Assembly: GCF_009857605.1 (NCBI RefSeq) | Contig: NZ_WWCT01000004.1 | Coordinates: forward strand, 62,001-126,000 | Length of the DNA: 64,000 bases | Reading direction: 5' to 3' | Source of the DNA: Duganella levis | GTDB taxonomy: Bacteria > Pseudomonadota > Gammaproteobacteria > Burkholderiales > Burkholderiaceae_D | Shown: one piece after another, positions 9,563 to 19,066 of the stretch | How positions within the stretch are numbered: position 1 is the first letter of the stretch | Layout: each line of letters opens with the position of its first letter | The notes under the pieces: generated by a model | Databases searched by the model: none | What the model was told of the DNA's origin: nothing | The model's input: the letters and a program-made list of their open reading frames with translations, nothing else | Position numbers and translations under genes: made by a program

Positions 9563-9991
9563 ATGAGTATGAATGTGGGCTCCCCTTCCGCAGGCGCGGA
9601 TCCGGAACCAATGATGGAAATGAATATGACGCCCCTCATCGACGTGATGCTGGTGCTGATTATCATGATGATCATTACGATTCCTAAGGCCAACCACTCG
9701 GTGAACCTGAATATGCCAGTCGGCACCCCGCCGCCTCCGACCAAGGAGCCAGTGGTGGTAACGATTGACGTCGACTTCGACGGTACGATTCTGTGGGATA
9801 ACGCTGTCGTTCCTGACCGCGCCACCCTGGAAGCGAAACTGACCGACGTCGCCGCGCAAGCGGATCAGCCGGAAGTGCATCTGCGTCCGAACAAGCTGGT
9901 CTCGTACAAAGTTGTCGCAGGCGTCATGGCTTCGGCCCAGCGTCTGGGCGTGACCAAAATTGGTCTGGTCGGTAACGAACAGTTCCAGTAA
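9563..9991 (+). CDS. exbD2: ExbD/TolR family protein (second copy)
   Basis: Second ExbD-type motor component, also 142 residues. The helix carries the conserved Asp in MTPLIDVMLVLIIMMIITI; the periplasmic part includes VVVTIDVDFDGTILWDN and EVHLRPNKLVSYKVVAGVM. It is clearly diverged from the first copy (different spacing after the helix, added TPPPPTKEP segment), so this is an old duplication. Start chosen at 9563 because AAAAGGAAAACATC precedes it; an upstream in-frame codon at 9512 would place the intercistronic hairpin inside the gene. A terminator-like hairpin follows immediately. Confidence 0.94.
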   Translation: MSMNVGSPSAGADPEPMMEMNMTPLIDVMLVLIIMMIITIPKANHSVNLNMPVGTPPPPTKEPVVVTIDVDFDGTILWDNAVVPDRATLEAKLTDVAAQADQPEVHLRPNKLVSYKVVAGVMASAQRLGVTKIGLVGNEQFQ

Positions 9992-10008
9992 ACAGTCCCA
10001 TGTACAAT

Positions 10009-10043
10009 AATAGGCAGGACCATTCCTGCCTATTTGCTTTTTT
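10009..10043 (+). terminator. Terminator-like hairpin between exbD2 and the TPR gene
   Basis: Perfect 11-base stem AATAGGCAGGA / TCCTGCCTATT (10009-10019 and 10024-10034) with loop CCAT, followed by TGCTTTTTT. It sits 18 bases after exbD2 and 20 bases before the TPR start codon. It probably reduces expression of the TPR gene relative to tonB-exbBD. Confidence 0.75.
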
Positions 10044-10062
10044 GAAGAAAGAAAATTCACCC

Positions 10063-11286
10063 ATGACCAAGTTTCGTCTCGCTCATCTCGGCCTGGTAAT
10101 GGCCGCTATTGGTTTTACCGCAGCAGCTCCACTCGCAGGTTTCTCGTCGGTCGCCTACGCCGCCGAAACGGTACGCGCAGAAATCGGCAAACCATTGCAA
10201 GAAGCACAGAAACTGGCCGCGGCCGGCAAGAACAAAGAAGCACTTGCCAAACTGAAAGAAACTGATTCTGTCGGCGGCAAATCCGCCAACGAGACCTATT
10301 TGATCGAGCGCACCCGCGCCTCGGCTGCAGCTGCTGCCGGCGATAACGACGCCGCCGCCAAAGCCTTTGAATCGGTCATCAATTCGGGCAAGCTGTCGGC
10401 TGCCGAACAACCAAAATTCACCCAGGCCCTGGCCGGTATCTACTACCGCGCCAAGGACTACCCAAAAGCCATCACCTGGATCCAGCGCGCGCTGAAAGAC
10501 AATCCAAACGATGGCCAGATGCATGACCTGCTGATCCAGACCTACTACATCAGCGGCAAGTACGCTGAAGCAGCCAAGGAACTGTCGAGCGCCAAGGGTG
10601 CATCGGAACAGAACCTGCAAATGCTGGCCAATATCCAGCTGAAACAGAACGACAAGGCCGGCTACGTCCAGACCCTGGAAAAACTGGCCGGTTCGTATCC
10701 GAAAACCAGCTACTGGGCCGACCTGCTGAACCGCGTGTCGGGCAAGCCAGGCTTCTCGCCGACCCTGTCGCTGGACGTGCTGCGTCTGCGCCTGATCAAC
10801 GGCCTGCTGTCGAAACCGTCGGAATACCTGGAAATGGCCCAGCTGTCGCTGCAAGCCGGCAACCCAGCTGAATCCATCAAGATCATCGACCAGGGCTACA
10901 AAAAAGGCATCCTGGGCACCGGCGCCGATGCGCCGCGTCACCAGCGCCTGAAAGACCTGGCCGCCAAGACCCAGGTCGAGTTCGACACCAAGGCCGCTGC
11001 GGTTGAAGCCGAAGCCGTCAAAGCCAAGGATGCCGACGCCCTGGCCAACCTGGGCTACGGCCTGGTCTCGGCTGGCAAAGCCGACAAAGGCCTGGCGCTG
11101 ATGGATCAAGCCGTCAAGCTGGGTACCGGCCGCAATCCGGAAGCCATCAAGCTGCACTACGGTATCGCGCAAAGCATCGCCGGCAAGAAAGCCCCTGCCC
11201 TGGCAACGCTGAAAACCGTCAAAGGCACCGATGGCACCGCCGATCTGGCGCGCTACTGGACCCTGAACATTAATCACCCGATGTAA
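10063..11286 (+). CDS. Periplasmic TPR-repeat protein of the TonB operon
   Basis: Exported protein of 407 residues with a signal peptide ending near FSSVAYA-AET (about residue 30) and tetratricopeptide-like helical repeats through most of its length (for example FTQALAGIYYRAKDYPKAIT, LHYGIAQSIAGKKAPALATL). Genes for periplasmic TPR proteins recur at the end of TonB-ExbB-ExbD-ExbD operons and are thought to assist the motor; the exact role here is inferred from position. Start set at 10063 behind GAAGAAAGAAAA. A strong terminator follows at 11305. Its separation from exbD2 by a terminator-like hairpin suggests separate dosage control. Confidence 0.88.
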   Translation: MTKFRLAHLGLVMAAIGFTAAAPLAGFSSVAYAAETVRAEIGKPLQEAQKLAAAGKNKEALAKLKETDSVGGKSANETYLIERTRASAAAAAGDNDAAAKAFESVINSGKLSAAEQPKFTQALAGIYYRAKDYPKAITWIQRALKDNPNDGQMHDLLIQTYYISGKYAEAAKELSSAKGASEQNLQMLANIQLKQNDKAGYVQTLEKLAGSYPKTSYWADLLNRVSGKPGFSPTLSLDVLRLRLINGLLSKPSEYLEMAQLSLQAGNPAESIKIIDQGYKKGILGTGADAPRHQRLKDLAAKTQVEFDTKAAAVEAEAVKAKDADALANLGYGLVSAGKADKGLALMDQAVKLGTGRNPEAIKLHYGIAQSIAGKKAPALATLKTVKGTDGTADLARYWTLNINHPM

Positions 11287-11304
11287 TTCGGGCGGTTGAT
11301 CAGC

Positions 11305-11343
11305 AAAGCGCTGCTCCGGCCCAGCCGGACAGCGCTTTTTTTT
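11305..11343 (+). terminator. Rho-independent terminator after the TonB operon
   Basis: Arms AAAGCGCTG-C-TCCGGC and GCCGGA-CAGCGCTTT around CCA, then a run of eight T. Confidence 0.92.
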
Positions 11344-11362
11344 CGCTTTGAGGGATTCCCCG

Positions 11363-11368
11363 TATAAT
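11363..11368 (+). promoter_or_regulatory. Putative -10 element for ribF
   Basis: TATAAT at 11363-11368, right after the terminator and 33 bases before the ribF ATG. No recognisable -35 lies at the usual distance. Confidence 0.4.
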
Positions 11369-11401
11369 CCCGTATTTGCGACAAGTTTTCCCCAGATTCC
11401 C

Positions 11402-12358
11402 ATGAAGGTATTTCGAGGTCTTCCCAATGCAGCGGCGCGCGCGCCGTGCGCGCTCACGATCGGCAATTTCGACGGCGTCCACCTCGGCCACCAGGCCTTG
11501 CTGGCCCGCGTGCGCGCTGCCGCCACCGGTCTGGGACTGGAAGCGGCCGTGATGACCTTCGAGCCGCATCCGCGCGAGTTCTTCGCCCAGAAAGCGGGCG
11601 ACCTGTCACGCGCGCCGGCCCGCATCGCCAACCTGCGCGACAAGCTGCAATCGCTGTCCGACAACGGCATCGACCGCGTCATCGTCGAACATTTCTCGGC
11701 GCCGTTCGCGGCGCTGACGCCGCAGGAGTTCACTGAAAAAGTGCTGGTCGAAGGCCTGCACGTCAAATGGCTGATGGTCGGCGACGACTTCTGCTACGGC
11801 GCCCGCCGCGCCGGCAATGTGCAGATGCTGCTGGAAGCCGGCCAGAAATACGGCTTCCACGTCGAGACCCTGCCGACCGTGATGAACGGCAGCACCCGCA
11901 TCTCCTCCTCCGCCGTGCGCGCCGCGCTCAACGAAGGCGACTTCCCGCACGCCGAGGCGCTGCTGGGCCACCCGTACGCCATCTCAGGCCACGTGATCCA
12001 CGGCCAGAAGCTGGGCCGCACGCTGGGCTTCCCGACCCTGAACCTGCGCGTGCCGCACCGCCCTGCACTGTCCGGCATCTTCATCGTGCAGGTGCATGGC
12101 CTGGCCGGGCATCCATTGCCAGCCGTCGCCAGCCTGGGCGTGCGTCCGACCGTCGATGACAGCGGCCGCGTGCTGCTGGAGGTGCACGTGTTCGACTTCG
12201 ACCAGGGCTGCTATGGCCGCCAGGTGCGCGTCGAATTCCTGCAAAAGATCCGCGACGAAGAAAAATATATCGACCTGCCGACGCTGACGGCCGCTATCCA
12301 CCGCGATGCCGACATCGCCCGCGCCTTCTTTGCCAAGCGCGCTACCGACCGAATTTGA
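11402..12358 (+). CDS. ribF: Bifunctional riboflavin kinase / FAD synthetase
   Basis: Makes FMN from riboflavin and ATP, then FAD. The 318-residue protein has the N-terminal nucleotidyltransferase domain with GNFDGVHLGHQ (residues 21-31) and ISSSAVRAAL near its end. The C-terminal kinase domain has GQKLGRTLGFPTLNL, then PAVASLGVRPTV. Length is typical (about 310-320). Start at 11402, since upstream codons run into the promoter. It heads the usual betaproteobacterial ribF-ileS-lspA order; ileS begins 63 bases later. No FMN riboswitch-like structure was apparent upstream. Confidence 0.95.
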   Translation: MKVFRGLPNAAARAPCALTIGNFDGVHLGHQALLARVRAAATGLGLEAAVMTFEPHPREFFAQKAGDLSRAPARIANLRDKLQSLSDNGIDRVIVEHFSAPFAALTPQEFTEKVLVEGLHVKWLMVGDDFCYGARRAGNVQMLLEAGQKYGFHVETLPTVMNGSTRISSSAVRAALNEGDFPHAEALLGHPYAISGHVIHGQKLGRTLGFPTLNLRVPHRPALSGIFIVQVHGLAGHPLPAVASLGVRPTVDDSGRVLLEVHVFDFDQGCYGRQVRVEFLQKIRDEEKYIDLPTLTAAIHRDADIARAFFAKRATDRI

Positions 12359-12421
12359 CCGCGCGATTTAGCTACGCGCGCCGGCTACCCAGCATTCCCG
12401 AATAAATCACTGAAGACCACT

Positions 12422-15289
12422 ATGTCCGATAACAAATCCGCAAAAAAGCCTGAAAGCAAATACCCGGTCAATATGACCGAAACCCCGTTCCCGATGCGCG
12501 GCGACCTCGCCAAGCGCGAGCCGAACTGGGTCCAGCAATGGCAGACCAAAAAGATCTACGAGCGCGTGCGCAAGGCCGCCGCCGGCCGTCCGAAATTCAT
12601 CCTGCATGACGGCCCACCATACGCCAACGGCGACATCCACCTGGGCCACGCGGTCAACAAGATCCTCAAGGACATGGTGATCAAATCGCGCTCGCTGGCC
12701 GGTTTCGACGCCCCTTACGTGCCGGGCTGGGATTGCCACGGCATGCCGATCGAGATCCAGATCGAAAAACTGTACGGCAAAAACCTGCCGACCGCCGACG
12801 TGCTGTCCAAGGCCCGCGCCTACGCGCTGGAGCAGGTCGACCGCCAGCGCAAGGACTTCATCCGCCTGGGCGTGCTGGGCGAATGGCAGAACCCTTACCT
12901 GACCATGAACTACTCCAACGAGGCCGACGAACTGCGCGCGCTCGGCACCATGCTGGAAAAAGGCTACGTCTACCGCGGCCTGAAGCCGGTCAACTGGTGC
13001 TTCGACTGCCAGTCCGCACTGGCCGAAGCGGAAGTGGAATACCAGGACAAGCGCGATCCGGCGATCGACGTCGGCTTCAAGTTCGCCGAATTCGACAAGC
13101 TGGCCAACGCCTTCGACCTGACGCAACTGCCGACGCACGAAGGCTACATCGTCATCTGGACCACCACCCCGTGGACCATCCCGGCCAACCAGGCGCTCAA
13201 CGTCAATCCGGAAGTGACCTACGCGCTGGTGCAGACCGAGCGTGACGGCCAGCCGCTGCTGCTGATCCTGGCGCAAGACCTGGTGGAATCGTCGCTGGCG
13301 CGCTTCAAGCTGGAAGGCGTCACCATCGCCACCTGCAAGGGCGAAGACCTGTCCGGCATCAGCTTCCTGCATCCGCTGCACGCCGCCGACACCTTCTACA
13401 ACCGCCTGTCGCCGATGTACCTGGCCGACTACGTGACCACCGAGAGCGGCACCGGCGTGGTGCACTCGGCGCCTGCCTATGGCCTGGACGACTTCATCTC
13501 CTGCAAAGCCCACGGCATGCAGGATGACCACATCCTGACCCCGGTGATGGGCGACGGCAAATATGTCTCCACCCTGCCGCTGTTCGGCGGCATGACCATC
13601 TGGGAAGCCTCGAAGCCGATCTGCACCGCGCTGCGCGAAGCCGGCGCGCTGTTCGAGGTCAAGATGTTCGATCACAGCTACATGCACTGCTGGCGTCACA
13701 AAACCCCGATCATCTACCGCGCCACCTCGCAGTGGTTCGCCGGCATGGACATCAAGCCGAAAGACGGCGGCGCCAGCCTGCGCGAGACCGCGCTCAAAGG
13801 CATCGCCGAGACCAAGTTCTTCCCGGACTGGGGCCAGGCGCGCCTGCACGGCATGATCGCCAACCGTCCTGACTGGACCCTGTCGCGTCAGCGCCAGTGG
13901 GGCGTGCCGATGGCCTTCGTGGTCCACAAAGAGACCGGCGCGCTGCATCCACGCACGCCGGAACTGCTGGAGCAAGTCGCCCAGCTGATCGAAAAGAACG
14001 GCATCGACGCCTGGCTGGCGCTGGACCTGAAAGACCTGATCGGCGACGAAGCGTCCGACTACGTCAAGAACAAGGACACGCTGGACGTCTGGTTCGACTC
14101 CGGCACCACCCACCAGACCGTGCTGCGCGGCTCGCACAAGGAACAACTGGCCTTCCCGGCCGACCTGTACCTGGAAGGTTCGGACCAGCACCGCGGCTGG
14201 TTCCACTCGTCGCTGCTGACGTCCTCGATGCTGAACGGCGCGCCGCCGTACAAAGCGCTGCTGACGCACGGCTTCACCGTCGATGGTGAAGGCAAGAAGA
14301 TGTCCAAATCGCTGGGCAACACGCTGGCGCCGCAGAAAATCTCCGACACCCTGGGCGCCGACATCCTGCGCCTGTGGATCGCCTCGACCGACTACACCGG
14401 CGAGCTGTCGATCTCGGACGAGATCCTGAAGCGCGTGACGGAAGCCTATCGCCGAATCCGCAACACGCTGCGCTTCCTGCTGGCCAACATCTCCGACTTC
14501 AACCACGCGCAAGACGCCGTGCCGGTCGCCGAGCTGCTGGAAATCGACCGCTACGCGATCGCCAACATGGCCGCGCTGCAGAAGGAAATCGAAGCCCACT
14601 ACGAACAGTATGAATTCCAGCCGGTCTACTCCAAGCTGCAAAACTACTGCTCGGAAGACCTGGGCGGCTTCTACCTGGACGTGCTGAAGGACCGCCTGTA
14701 CACCACCGCCGTGACCTCGCACGCGCGCCGTTCGGCGCAGACCGCGCTGTGGCACATCACGCAAAGCCTGCTGCGTGTGATGGCGCCGGCGCTGTCGTTC
14801 ACTGCGGAAGAGGCATGGGCCATCTTCGCCGGCGAAGAAGCCTTCAAGGCCAGCGATGAAACCATCTTTACGCAAACCTGGTGGCAGCTGCCGGAACTGG
14901 CCGACGGCGATGCGCTGCTGGCCAAGTACGCGGCGCTGCGCGCGGTGCGTACCGACGTCACCAAGCAGCTGGAAGACCTGCGCACCTCGGGCGCGATCGG
15001 CTCCTCGCTGCAGGCGGAACTGGGCATCAAGGCCGCCGGCGACAAGTACCAGCTGCTGGCCAGCCTGGAAGATGACCTCAAGTTCATCTTCATCACGTCG
15101 CTGGCGAAAGTGACGGAAGTGGCGTCGGAAGCGGAAGAAGCGGTCACCGTGGCCGCATCGACCGCCGAGAAGTGCGAGCGCTGCTGGCACTACCGCGCCG
15201 ACGTCGGCGCCCAGCCCGACCACCCTACCCTGTGCGGCCGCTGCTACAGCAACCTGTTTGGTGCGGGCGAAAAACGCAAGTTCGCTTAA
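12422..15289 (+). CDS. ileS: Isoleucine--tRNA ligase
   Basis: Class I aminoacyl-tRNA synthetase of 955 residues. The HIGH-type motif is [12 protein letters not shown] (HLGH at 73-76), the KMSKS motif lies in [10 protein letters not shown], and the editing domain carries [12 protein letters not shown]. The C-terminal zinc-binding motif CERCWHY...CGRCYSN marks the eubacterial IleS type 1. The enzyme charges tRNA-Ile in the cytoplasm. It is preceded by ribF and followed by lspA across a perfect 12-base hairpin. Start ATG at 12422 gives the expected N-terminus. Confidence 0.98.
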   Translation: MSDNKSAKKPESKYPVNMTETPFPMRGDLAKREPNWVQQWQTKKIYERVRKAAAGRPKFILHDGPPYANGDIHLGHAVNKILKDMVIKSRSLAGFDAPYVPGWDCHGMPIEIQIEKLYGKNLPTADVLSKARAYALEQVDRQRKDFIRLGVLGEWQNPYLTMNYSNEADELRALGTMLEKGYVYRGLKPVNWCFDCQSALAEAEVEYQDKRDPAIDVGFKFAEFDKLANAFDLTQLPTHEGYIVIWTTTPWTIPANQALNVNPEVTYALVQTERDGQPLLLILAQDLVESSLARFKLEGVTIATCKGEDLSGISFLHPLHAADTFYNRLSPMYLADYVTTESGTGVVHSAPAYGLDDFISCKAHGMQDDHILTPVMGDGKYVSTLPLFGGMTIWEASKPICTALREAGALFEVKMFDHSYMHCWRHKTPIIYRATSQWFAGMDIKPKDGGASLRETALKGIAETKFFPDWGQARLHGMIANRPDWTLSRQRQWGVPMAFVVHKETGALHPRTPELLEQVAQLIEKNGIDAWLALDLKDLIGDEASDYVKNKDTLDVWFDSGTTHQTVLRGSHKEQLAFPADLYLEGSDQHRGWFHSSLLTSSMLNGAPPYKALLTHGFTVDGEGKKMSKSLGNTLAPQKISDTLGADILRLWIASTDYTGELSISDEILKRVTEAYRRIRNTLRFLLANISDFNHAQDAVPVAELLEIDRYAIANMAALQKEIEAHYEQYEFQPVYSKLQNYCSEDLGGFYLDVLKDRLYTTAVTSHARRSAQTALWHITQSLLRVMAPALSFTAEEAWAIFAGEEAFKASDETIFTQTWWQLPELADGDALLAKYAALRAVRTDVTKQLEDLRTSGAIGSSLQAELGIKAAGDKYQLLASLEDDLKFIFITSLAKVTEVASEAEEAVTVAASTAEKCERCWHYRADVGAQPDHPTLCGRCYSNLFGAGEKRKFA

Positions 15290-15296
15290 CATACTA

Positions 15297-15323
15297 CCGC
15301 CGCGTTCCACCGGAACGCGGCGG
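15297..15323 (+). repeat. Intercistronic hairpin between ileS and lspA
   Basis: Perfect arms CCGCCGCGTTCC and GGAACGCGGCGG around ACC. There is no T run, so a role in mRNA processing or stability is more likely than termination. lspA starts 31 bases downstream. Confidence 0.6.
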
Positions 15324-15353
15324 AGACGCCACGACGAACAAACTTCATAATTT

Positions 15354-15857
15354 ATGGCCACCAAAAAAATCTTCCCGACCAAATCCTCGGCCAGCATCAC
15401 GCCATGGCTGTGCGTCGCTGCGCTCGTGATCCTGATCGACCAGCTGACCAAGATCACCATCACCAAGACCTTCCAGCTGGGCGAAGAAAAAGTCATCACC
15501 TCGTTCTTCAACCTGGTGCTGGCGTATAACAAGGGCGCCGCCTTCAGCTTCCTGAGCAATAGCGGCGGCTGGCAGCGTTACTTCTTCACCGGCATCGGCC
15601 TGTGCGCCGCCATCTTCATCGTCTACCTGCTGAAAAAGCACAGCGGCCAGCGCATGTTCGCGTGGGCGCTGTCGCTGGTGCTGGGCGGCGCGCTGGGCAA
15701 CGTCATCGACCGCCTGCTGTATGGCCACGTGGTCGATTTCCTCGACTTCCACTGGCAAGGCCTGGGACACTTCCCGGCCTTTAACGTCGCCGATTCGGCC
15801 ATATGCGTCGGCGCCGCCCTGTTCATCCTGGACGAACTGCGCCGGGTGAACAAATAA
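15354..15857 (+). CDS. lspA: Lipoprotein signal peptidase (signal peptidase II)
   Basis: Inner-membrane aspartyl peptidase that removes the signal peptide of prolipoproteins; 167 residues with four hydrophobic segments. Both catalytic regions are visible: [20 protein letters not shown] and [11 protein letters not shown], each with its conserved Asp. It follows ileS as in most Gram-negative bacteria, and coaBC begins 12 bases after it. A lipoprotein substrate is encoded nearby at 17567-18655. Confidence 0.97.
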   Translation: MATKKIFPTKSSASITPWLCVAALVILIDQLTKITITKTFQLGEEKVITSFFNLVLAYNKGAAFSFLSNSGGWQRYFFTGIGLCAAIFIVYLLKKHSGQRMFAWALSLVLGGALGNVIDRLLYGHVVDFLDFHWQGLGHFPAFNVADSAICVGAALFILDELRRVNK

Positions 15858-15869
15858 CGGAGCCGCACC

Positions 15870-17096
15870 ATGATGGAACTGACTGGTAAAAAAATCGTCC
15901 TCGGCCTGTCCGGCGGCGTGGCCTGCTACAAGGCGGCGGAACTGTGCCGCGCCTTCACCAAGGCCGGCGCTTCGGTGCAGGTGGTGATGACGGAAGCGGC
16001 CACCCACTTCATCACGGCCGTCACCATGCAGGCGCTGTCCGGCCGCCCGGTGTACACCGACCAGTGGGACGCGCGCGTCAACAACAACATGGCCCACATC
16101 GACGTCACCCGCGACGCCGACGCCATCATCATCGCGCCCTGCTCGACGGACTTCATCCGCAAGCTGGCGCACGGCGCCTGCGACGACCTGCTGTCGACGC
16201 TGTGCGTGGCGCGTCCGCGCCATGTGCCGCTGCTGATCGCGCCGGCCATGAACGTCGAGATGTGGCTCAATCCCGCCACCCAGCGCAACGTGCAGACGCT
16301 GCGCGACGACGGCATCGCCATCTTCGGCCCTGCGGCCGGCGACCAGGCCTGCGGCGAAGTGGGTTTCGGCCGCATGCTGGAACCGGAACAGCTGCTGGAA
16401 GAAGTGATTGCCGCCTTCCAGCCGAAAGTCCTGGCGGGCAAACGCATCCTGATCACCGCCGGCCCGACCTTCGAGCCGATCGACCCGGTGCGCGGCATCA
16501 CCAATCTGTCGTCGGGCAAGATGGGCTACGCCGTGGCGCGCGCCGCGCGCGAAGCCGGCGCCGAAGTGATGCTGATCTCCGGTCCGGTGGCCTTGCCGAC
16601 GCCCTTCGGCGTCCAGCGCATCAACGTGCAGAGCGCGCAGCAGATGTATGACGCGGTGATGGCCAATGTCGACCACCAGCACATCTTCATCGCGGTGGCG
16701 GCGGTGGCCGACTGGCGCATCGCCAACGCCAGCGACCAGAAACTGAAGAAAAACCCGAACGGCACCGCGCCGGACCTGAAGTTCGAGCAGAATCCGGACA
16801 TCCTGGCCTCGGTGGCGGCGCTGACCAACCTGGCCGGCCATCCGTACTGCGTCGGCTTTGCCGCCGAATCGGAAAACCTGGTGCAGTTCGGCGCCGACAA
16901 GCGCGAGAAAAAAGGCATCCCTCTGCTAGTAGGGAATATCGGCCACCACACCTTCGGCCAGGACGACAACACCATCATCCTGTTCGACGAAAACGGCCAC
17001 ACCATTTTGCCGCGCGCCGACAAACTGACGCTGGCGCGCCAACTGATTTCCGAGATCTCGAAACGCATCTCGCAGCACTCTCTCTTTGCCAAGTAA
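15870..17096 (+). CDS. coaBC: Bifunctional phosphopantothenoylcysteine decarboxylase / phosphopantothenate--cysteine ligase
   Basis: Catalyses two consecutive steps of coenzyme A synthesis. The 408-residue protein has the N-terminal flavin-dependent CoaC domain (GLSGGVACYKAAEL, the PAMNVEMW substrate loop, ACGEVGFGRMLEP). The C-terminal CoaB domain has ITAGPTFEPIDPVRGITNLS and AAVADWR, with a lysine-rich KLKKNP loop. Two adjacent ATGs (15870, 15873) lie behind GGAG; I use the first. The stop codon directly touches the dut start codon, so the two are translationally linked. Confidence 0.97.
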   Translation: MMELTGKKIVLGLSGGVACYKAAELCRAFTKAGASVQVVMTEAATHFITAVTMQALSGRPVYTDQWDARVNNNMAHIDVTRDADAIIIAPCSTDFIRKLAHGACDDLLSTLCVARPRHVPLLIAPAMNVEMWLNPATQRNVQTLRDDGIAIFGPAAGDQACGEVGFGRMLEPEQLLEEVIAAFQPKVLAGKRILITAGPTFEPIDPVRGITNLSSGKMGYAVARAAREAGAEVMLISGPVALPTPFGVQRINVQSAQQMYDAVMANVDHQHIFIAVAAVADWRIANASDQKLKKNPNGTAPDLKFEQNPDILASVAALTNLAGHPYCVGFAAESENLVQFGADKREKKGIPLLVGNIGHHTFGQDDNTIILFDENGHTILPRADKLTLARQLISEISKRISQHSLFAK

Positions 17097-17546
17097 ATGA
17101 AAACTGTAGACGTAAAAATCCTCGACCCGCGCATGAAGGACCAACTGCCGGCCTACGCCACCCCTGGTTCGGCCGGCCTGGACCTGCGCGCCTGCATCGA
17201 CGCCCCCATGGTGATCGAAGCCGGCCAGACCGTGCTCATTCCGACCGGCCTGGCGATCCACGTCGCCGATCCGGGCTATGCCGCCATGATCCTGCCGCGC
17301 AGCGGCATGGGCCACAAAAACGGCATCGTGCTGGGGAATCTGGTAGGCTTGATCGACTCCGACTATCAGGGCCAGTTGATGATTTCGACCTGGAATCGCG
17401 GTCACAGCGCCTTCACGCTGAACCCGATGGAACGCCTGGCACAATTGATCATCGTGCCGGTGCTGCAAGTCGGCTTTAACGTTGTGGAAGAATTCGAATC
17501 GAGCGAGCGTGGTGTCGGCGGTTTCGGCAGCACCGGCAAACAATAA
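17097..17546 (+). CDS. dut: Deoxyuridine triphosphate nucleotidohydrolase (dUTPase)
   Basis: Homotrimeric dUTPase of 149 residues, keeping uracil out of DNA and supplying dUMP. All five motifs are visible: [46 protein letters not shown] and [10 protein letters not shown] at the C-terminus. The start codon immediately follows the coaBC stop with no gap. The coaBC-dut order is widely conserved in proteobacteria. Confidence 0.97.
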   Translation: MKTVDVKILDPRMKDQLPAYATPGSAGLDLRACIDAPMVIEAGQTVLIPTGLAIHVADPGYAAMILPRSGMGHKNGIVLGNLVGLIDSDYQGQLMISTWNRGHSAFTLNPMERLAQLIIVPVLQVGFNVVEEFESSERGVGGFGSTGKQ

Positions 17547-17566
17547 AATGGAGACGGAGTGCAGGG

Positions 17567-18655
17567 ATGAATATGACGAATAAATTTGGCGCCTTCTCCC
17601 TGGTGGCTGCGAGCGCCTTGCTCTCCGCCTGCTCCACCTTCCAATCGCAGCCGGCCGCGCCGGAACCAACGCCAGCGGTGGTCAGCACCGTCACCGAAGC
17701 GCCGCCGGTGGTCACCGCCAAGATGGCCGCCGCGCGCCAGCAACTGAGCCAGATGGTAGCGCTGCAGGATCGCCTGTACCGCGTCGCCGGCCCGCTGCTG
17801 ATCAACAATGCAGACCTGTGCCGCAACCAGGCGCGCAACCTGCTCGGCTTCACGGCCAAGAACAAATACTCCTACTCCGGCGAATTCGTCGACGCCGCCC
17901 AAGCGGTGCTGAACTATGGCGACCGCCTGGAAGTGGCCAGCGTGCTGGCCGGCAGCGGCGCCGCCCGCGTCGGCCTGCGCAAGGGCGACGTGCTGGTGGC
18001 CGCCGACGGCAAACTGCTGCCGGTGGGGACCAACGCGGAAACCGAAGCGGCTGCGGTGCTTGGCCCGCTGGTCGGCGCCAACCGCGTGCTGACGCTGACC
18101 ATCGCGCGCGGCGGCAGCAACCAGCAGCTGCGGGTGCCGGTCACGCGCGCCTGCGCCTTTAAGATCGACATCGGCAATTCGGACAACATCAACGCCTATT
18201 CCGACGGCCAGCGCGTGATGATCACGCGCGGCATGGTTAACTTCGCGCAAAGCGACGACGCCATCGCCTACGTGCTGGCGAAGGACATCGCCCATAATGT
18301 GCTGGGCCACGCGGCCACCACCAAGCAGGCTTACACGATCGGCAGCATCATCGACAACCTGGTGGCGGTGCGTCCCGATTTGTCGATGCTGATCGGCACC
18401 GCCGGCGTCAAGCCGATGCCGCAGGAGCTGGATGCGGCGGCCGACAACCTGTCGCTGTACATGGTGGCGCGCGCCGGCTACAACGTCGACGGCGCCCGCG
18501 CCTTCTGGCAGCGCCTGGCCACGCAATATCCGGCCACGGTGCTGAACGGCTATACCGCCAACCACCCTTCCGTGGCCTATCGCCTGTCCACCATCGACAA
18601 GAGCGTGGCGGCGATCCGCAGCAAGCAGTCGGCCAAGCAGCCCCTGGTCCCTTAA
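17567..18655 (+). CDS. Lipoprotein with PDZ-like insert and degenerate M48 peptidase domain
   Basis: Predicted lipoprotein of 362 residues: signal peptide with lipobox LLSAC (Cys22), a PDZ-like stretch around residues 120-195 (VLAGSGAARVGLRKGDVLVA), then an M48-type metallopeptidase fold. In M48 enzymes the sequence INAFxxxGGxxxVTRG is followed by GHEIxHxxxxH. Here it reads INAYSDGQRVMITRG followed by AKDIAHNVLGH: the first zinc His is Lys239 and the catalytic Glu is Asp240, while His243 and His248 remain. The later ExxAD ligand motif is DAAAD (289-293). I infer a catalytically impaired or inactive relative. The next gene starts 15 bases downstream. Start at 17567 behind GGAG. Confidence 0.8.
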   Translation: MNMTNKFGAFSLVAASALLSACSTFQSQPAAPEPTPAVVSTVTEAPPVVTAKMAAARQQLSQMVALQDRLYRVAGPLLINNADLCRNQARNLLGFTAKNKYSYSGEFVDAAQAVLNYGDRLEVASVLAGSGAARVGLRKGDVLVAADGKLLPVGTNAETEAAAVLGPLVGANRVLTLTIARGGSNQQLRVPVTRACAFKIDIGNSDNINAYSDGQRVMITRGMVNFAQSDDAIAYVLAKDIAHNVLGHAATTKQAYTIGSIIDNLVAVRPDLSMLIGTAGVKPMPQELDAAADNLSLYMVARAGYNVDGARAFWQRLATQYPATVLNGYTANHPSVAYRLSTIDKSVAAIRSKQSAKQPLVP

Positions 18656-18670
18656 TCGAGAGAGAACGCC

Positions 18671-19066
18671 ATGAACAAGTCCGGCCTGATCGCAATCATC
18701 CTGATGCTGGCGACCAGCTGGGCACAGGCGGCGCAATGGGTGCGCGTGGGCGGCAACAAGACCGCCACCTACTACATCGATAAAGCCAGCGTGATCCCGA
18801 TCGACAAGACGCGCAAGGCGTGGTCGATGCAAACCTATGTCCGCATGCAGAAGACGCCCGAGGGCAAGCTGTATAAGTCGGTGAAGATGCTGCACGTGTA
18901 CGGCTGCGACGACCACACCACCACCTTGCTGGCGCAGGTCTATTACCCGGAAGCGATGGGCAAGGGCGAGCCGGTGGAGAACTACAAGTTCGAGAAGTTC
19001 AACCCGGAAGACATCGTGCCCGACAGCCCGTTCGACGCCACGCTGGCCGCCGCCTGCAAGGGCTAG
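18671..19066 (+). CDS. Small secreted protein, possibly surface-adhesin E-like
   Basis: 131 residues with a clear signal peptide (LIAIILMLATSWAQA-AQW). The mature part begins QWVRVGGNKTATYYIDKASV, and a pair of cysteines (YGCDDHTTT and AAACKG) may form a disulphide. The pattern of an aromatic start, YYID and then a Cys near position 80 resembles the surface-adhesin protein E-like family found as short secreted proteins in Burkholderiales; I am only moderately sure. It lies 15 bases after the M48-like lipoprotein gene, probably in the same transcript. Its stop codon overlaps the stop of the opposing small gene by three bases. Confidence 0.75.
   Translation: MNKSGLIAIILMLATSWAQAAQWVRVGGNKTATYYIDKASVIPIDKTRKAWSMQTYVRMQKTPEGKLYKSVKMLHVYGCDDHTTTLLAQVYYPEAMGKGEPVENYKFEKFNPEDIVPDSPFDATLAAACKG

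Noticed and set aside
12407..15559. Very long minus-strand open frame opposite ileS
   Set aside because: High-GC mirror of the ileS codons; composition is repetitive Val/Gln/His/Arg-rich with no family motif, while the plus strand encodes a complete IleS.
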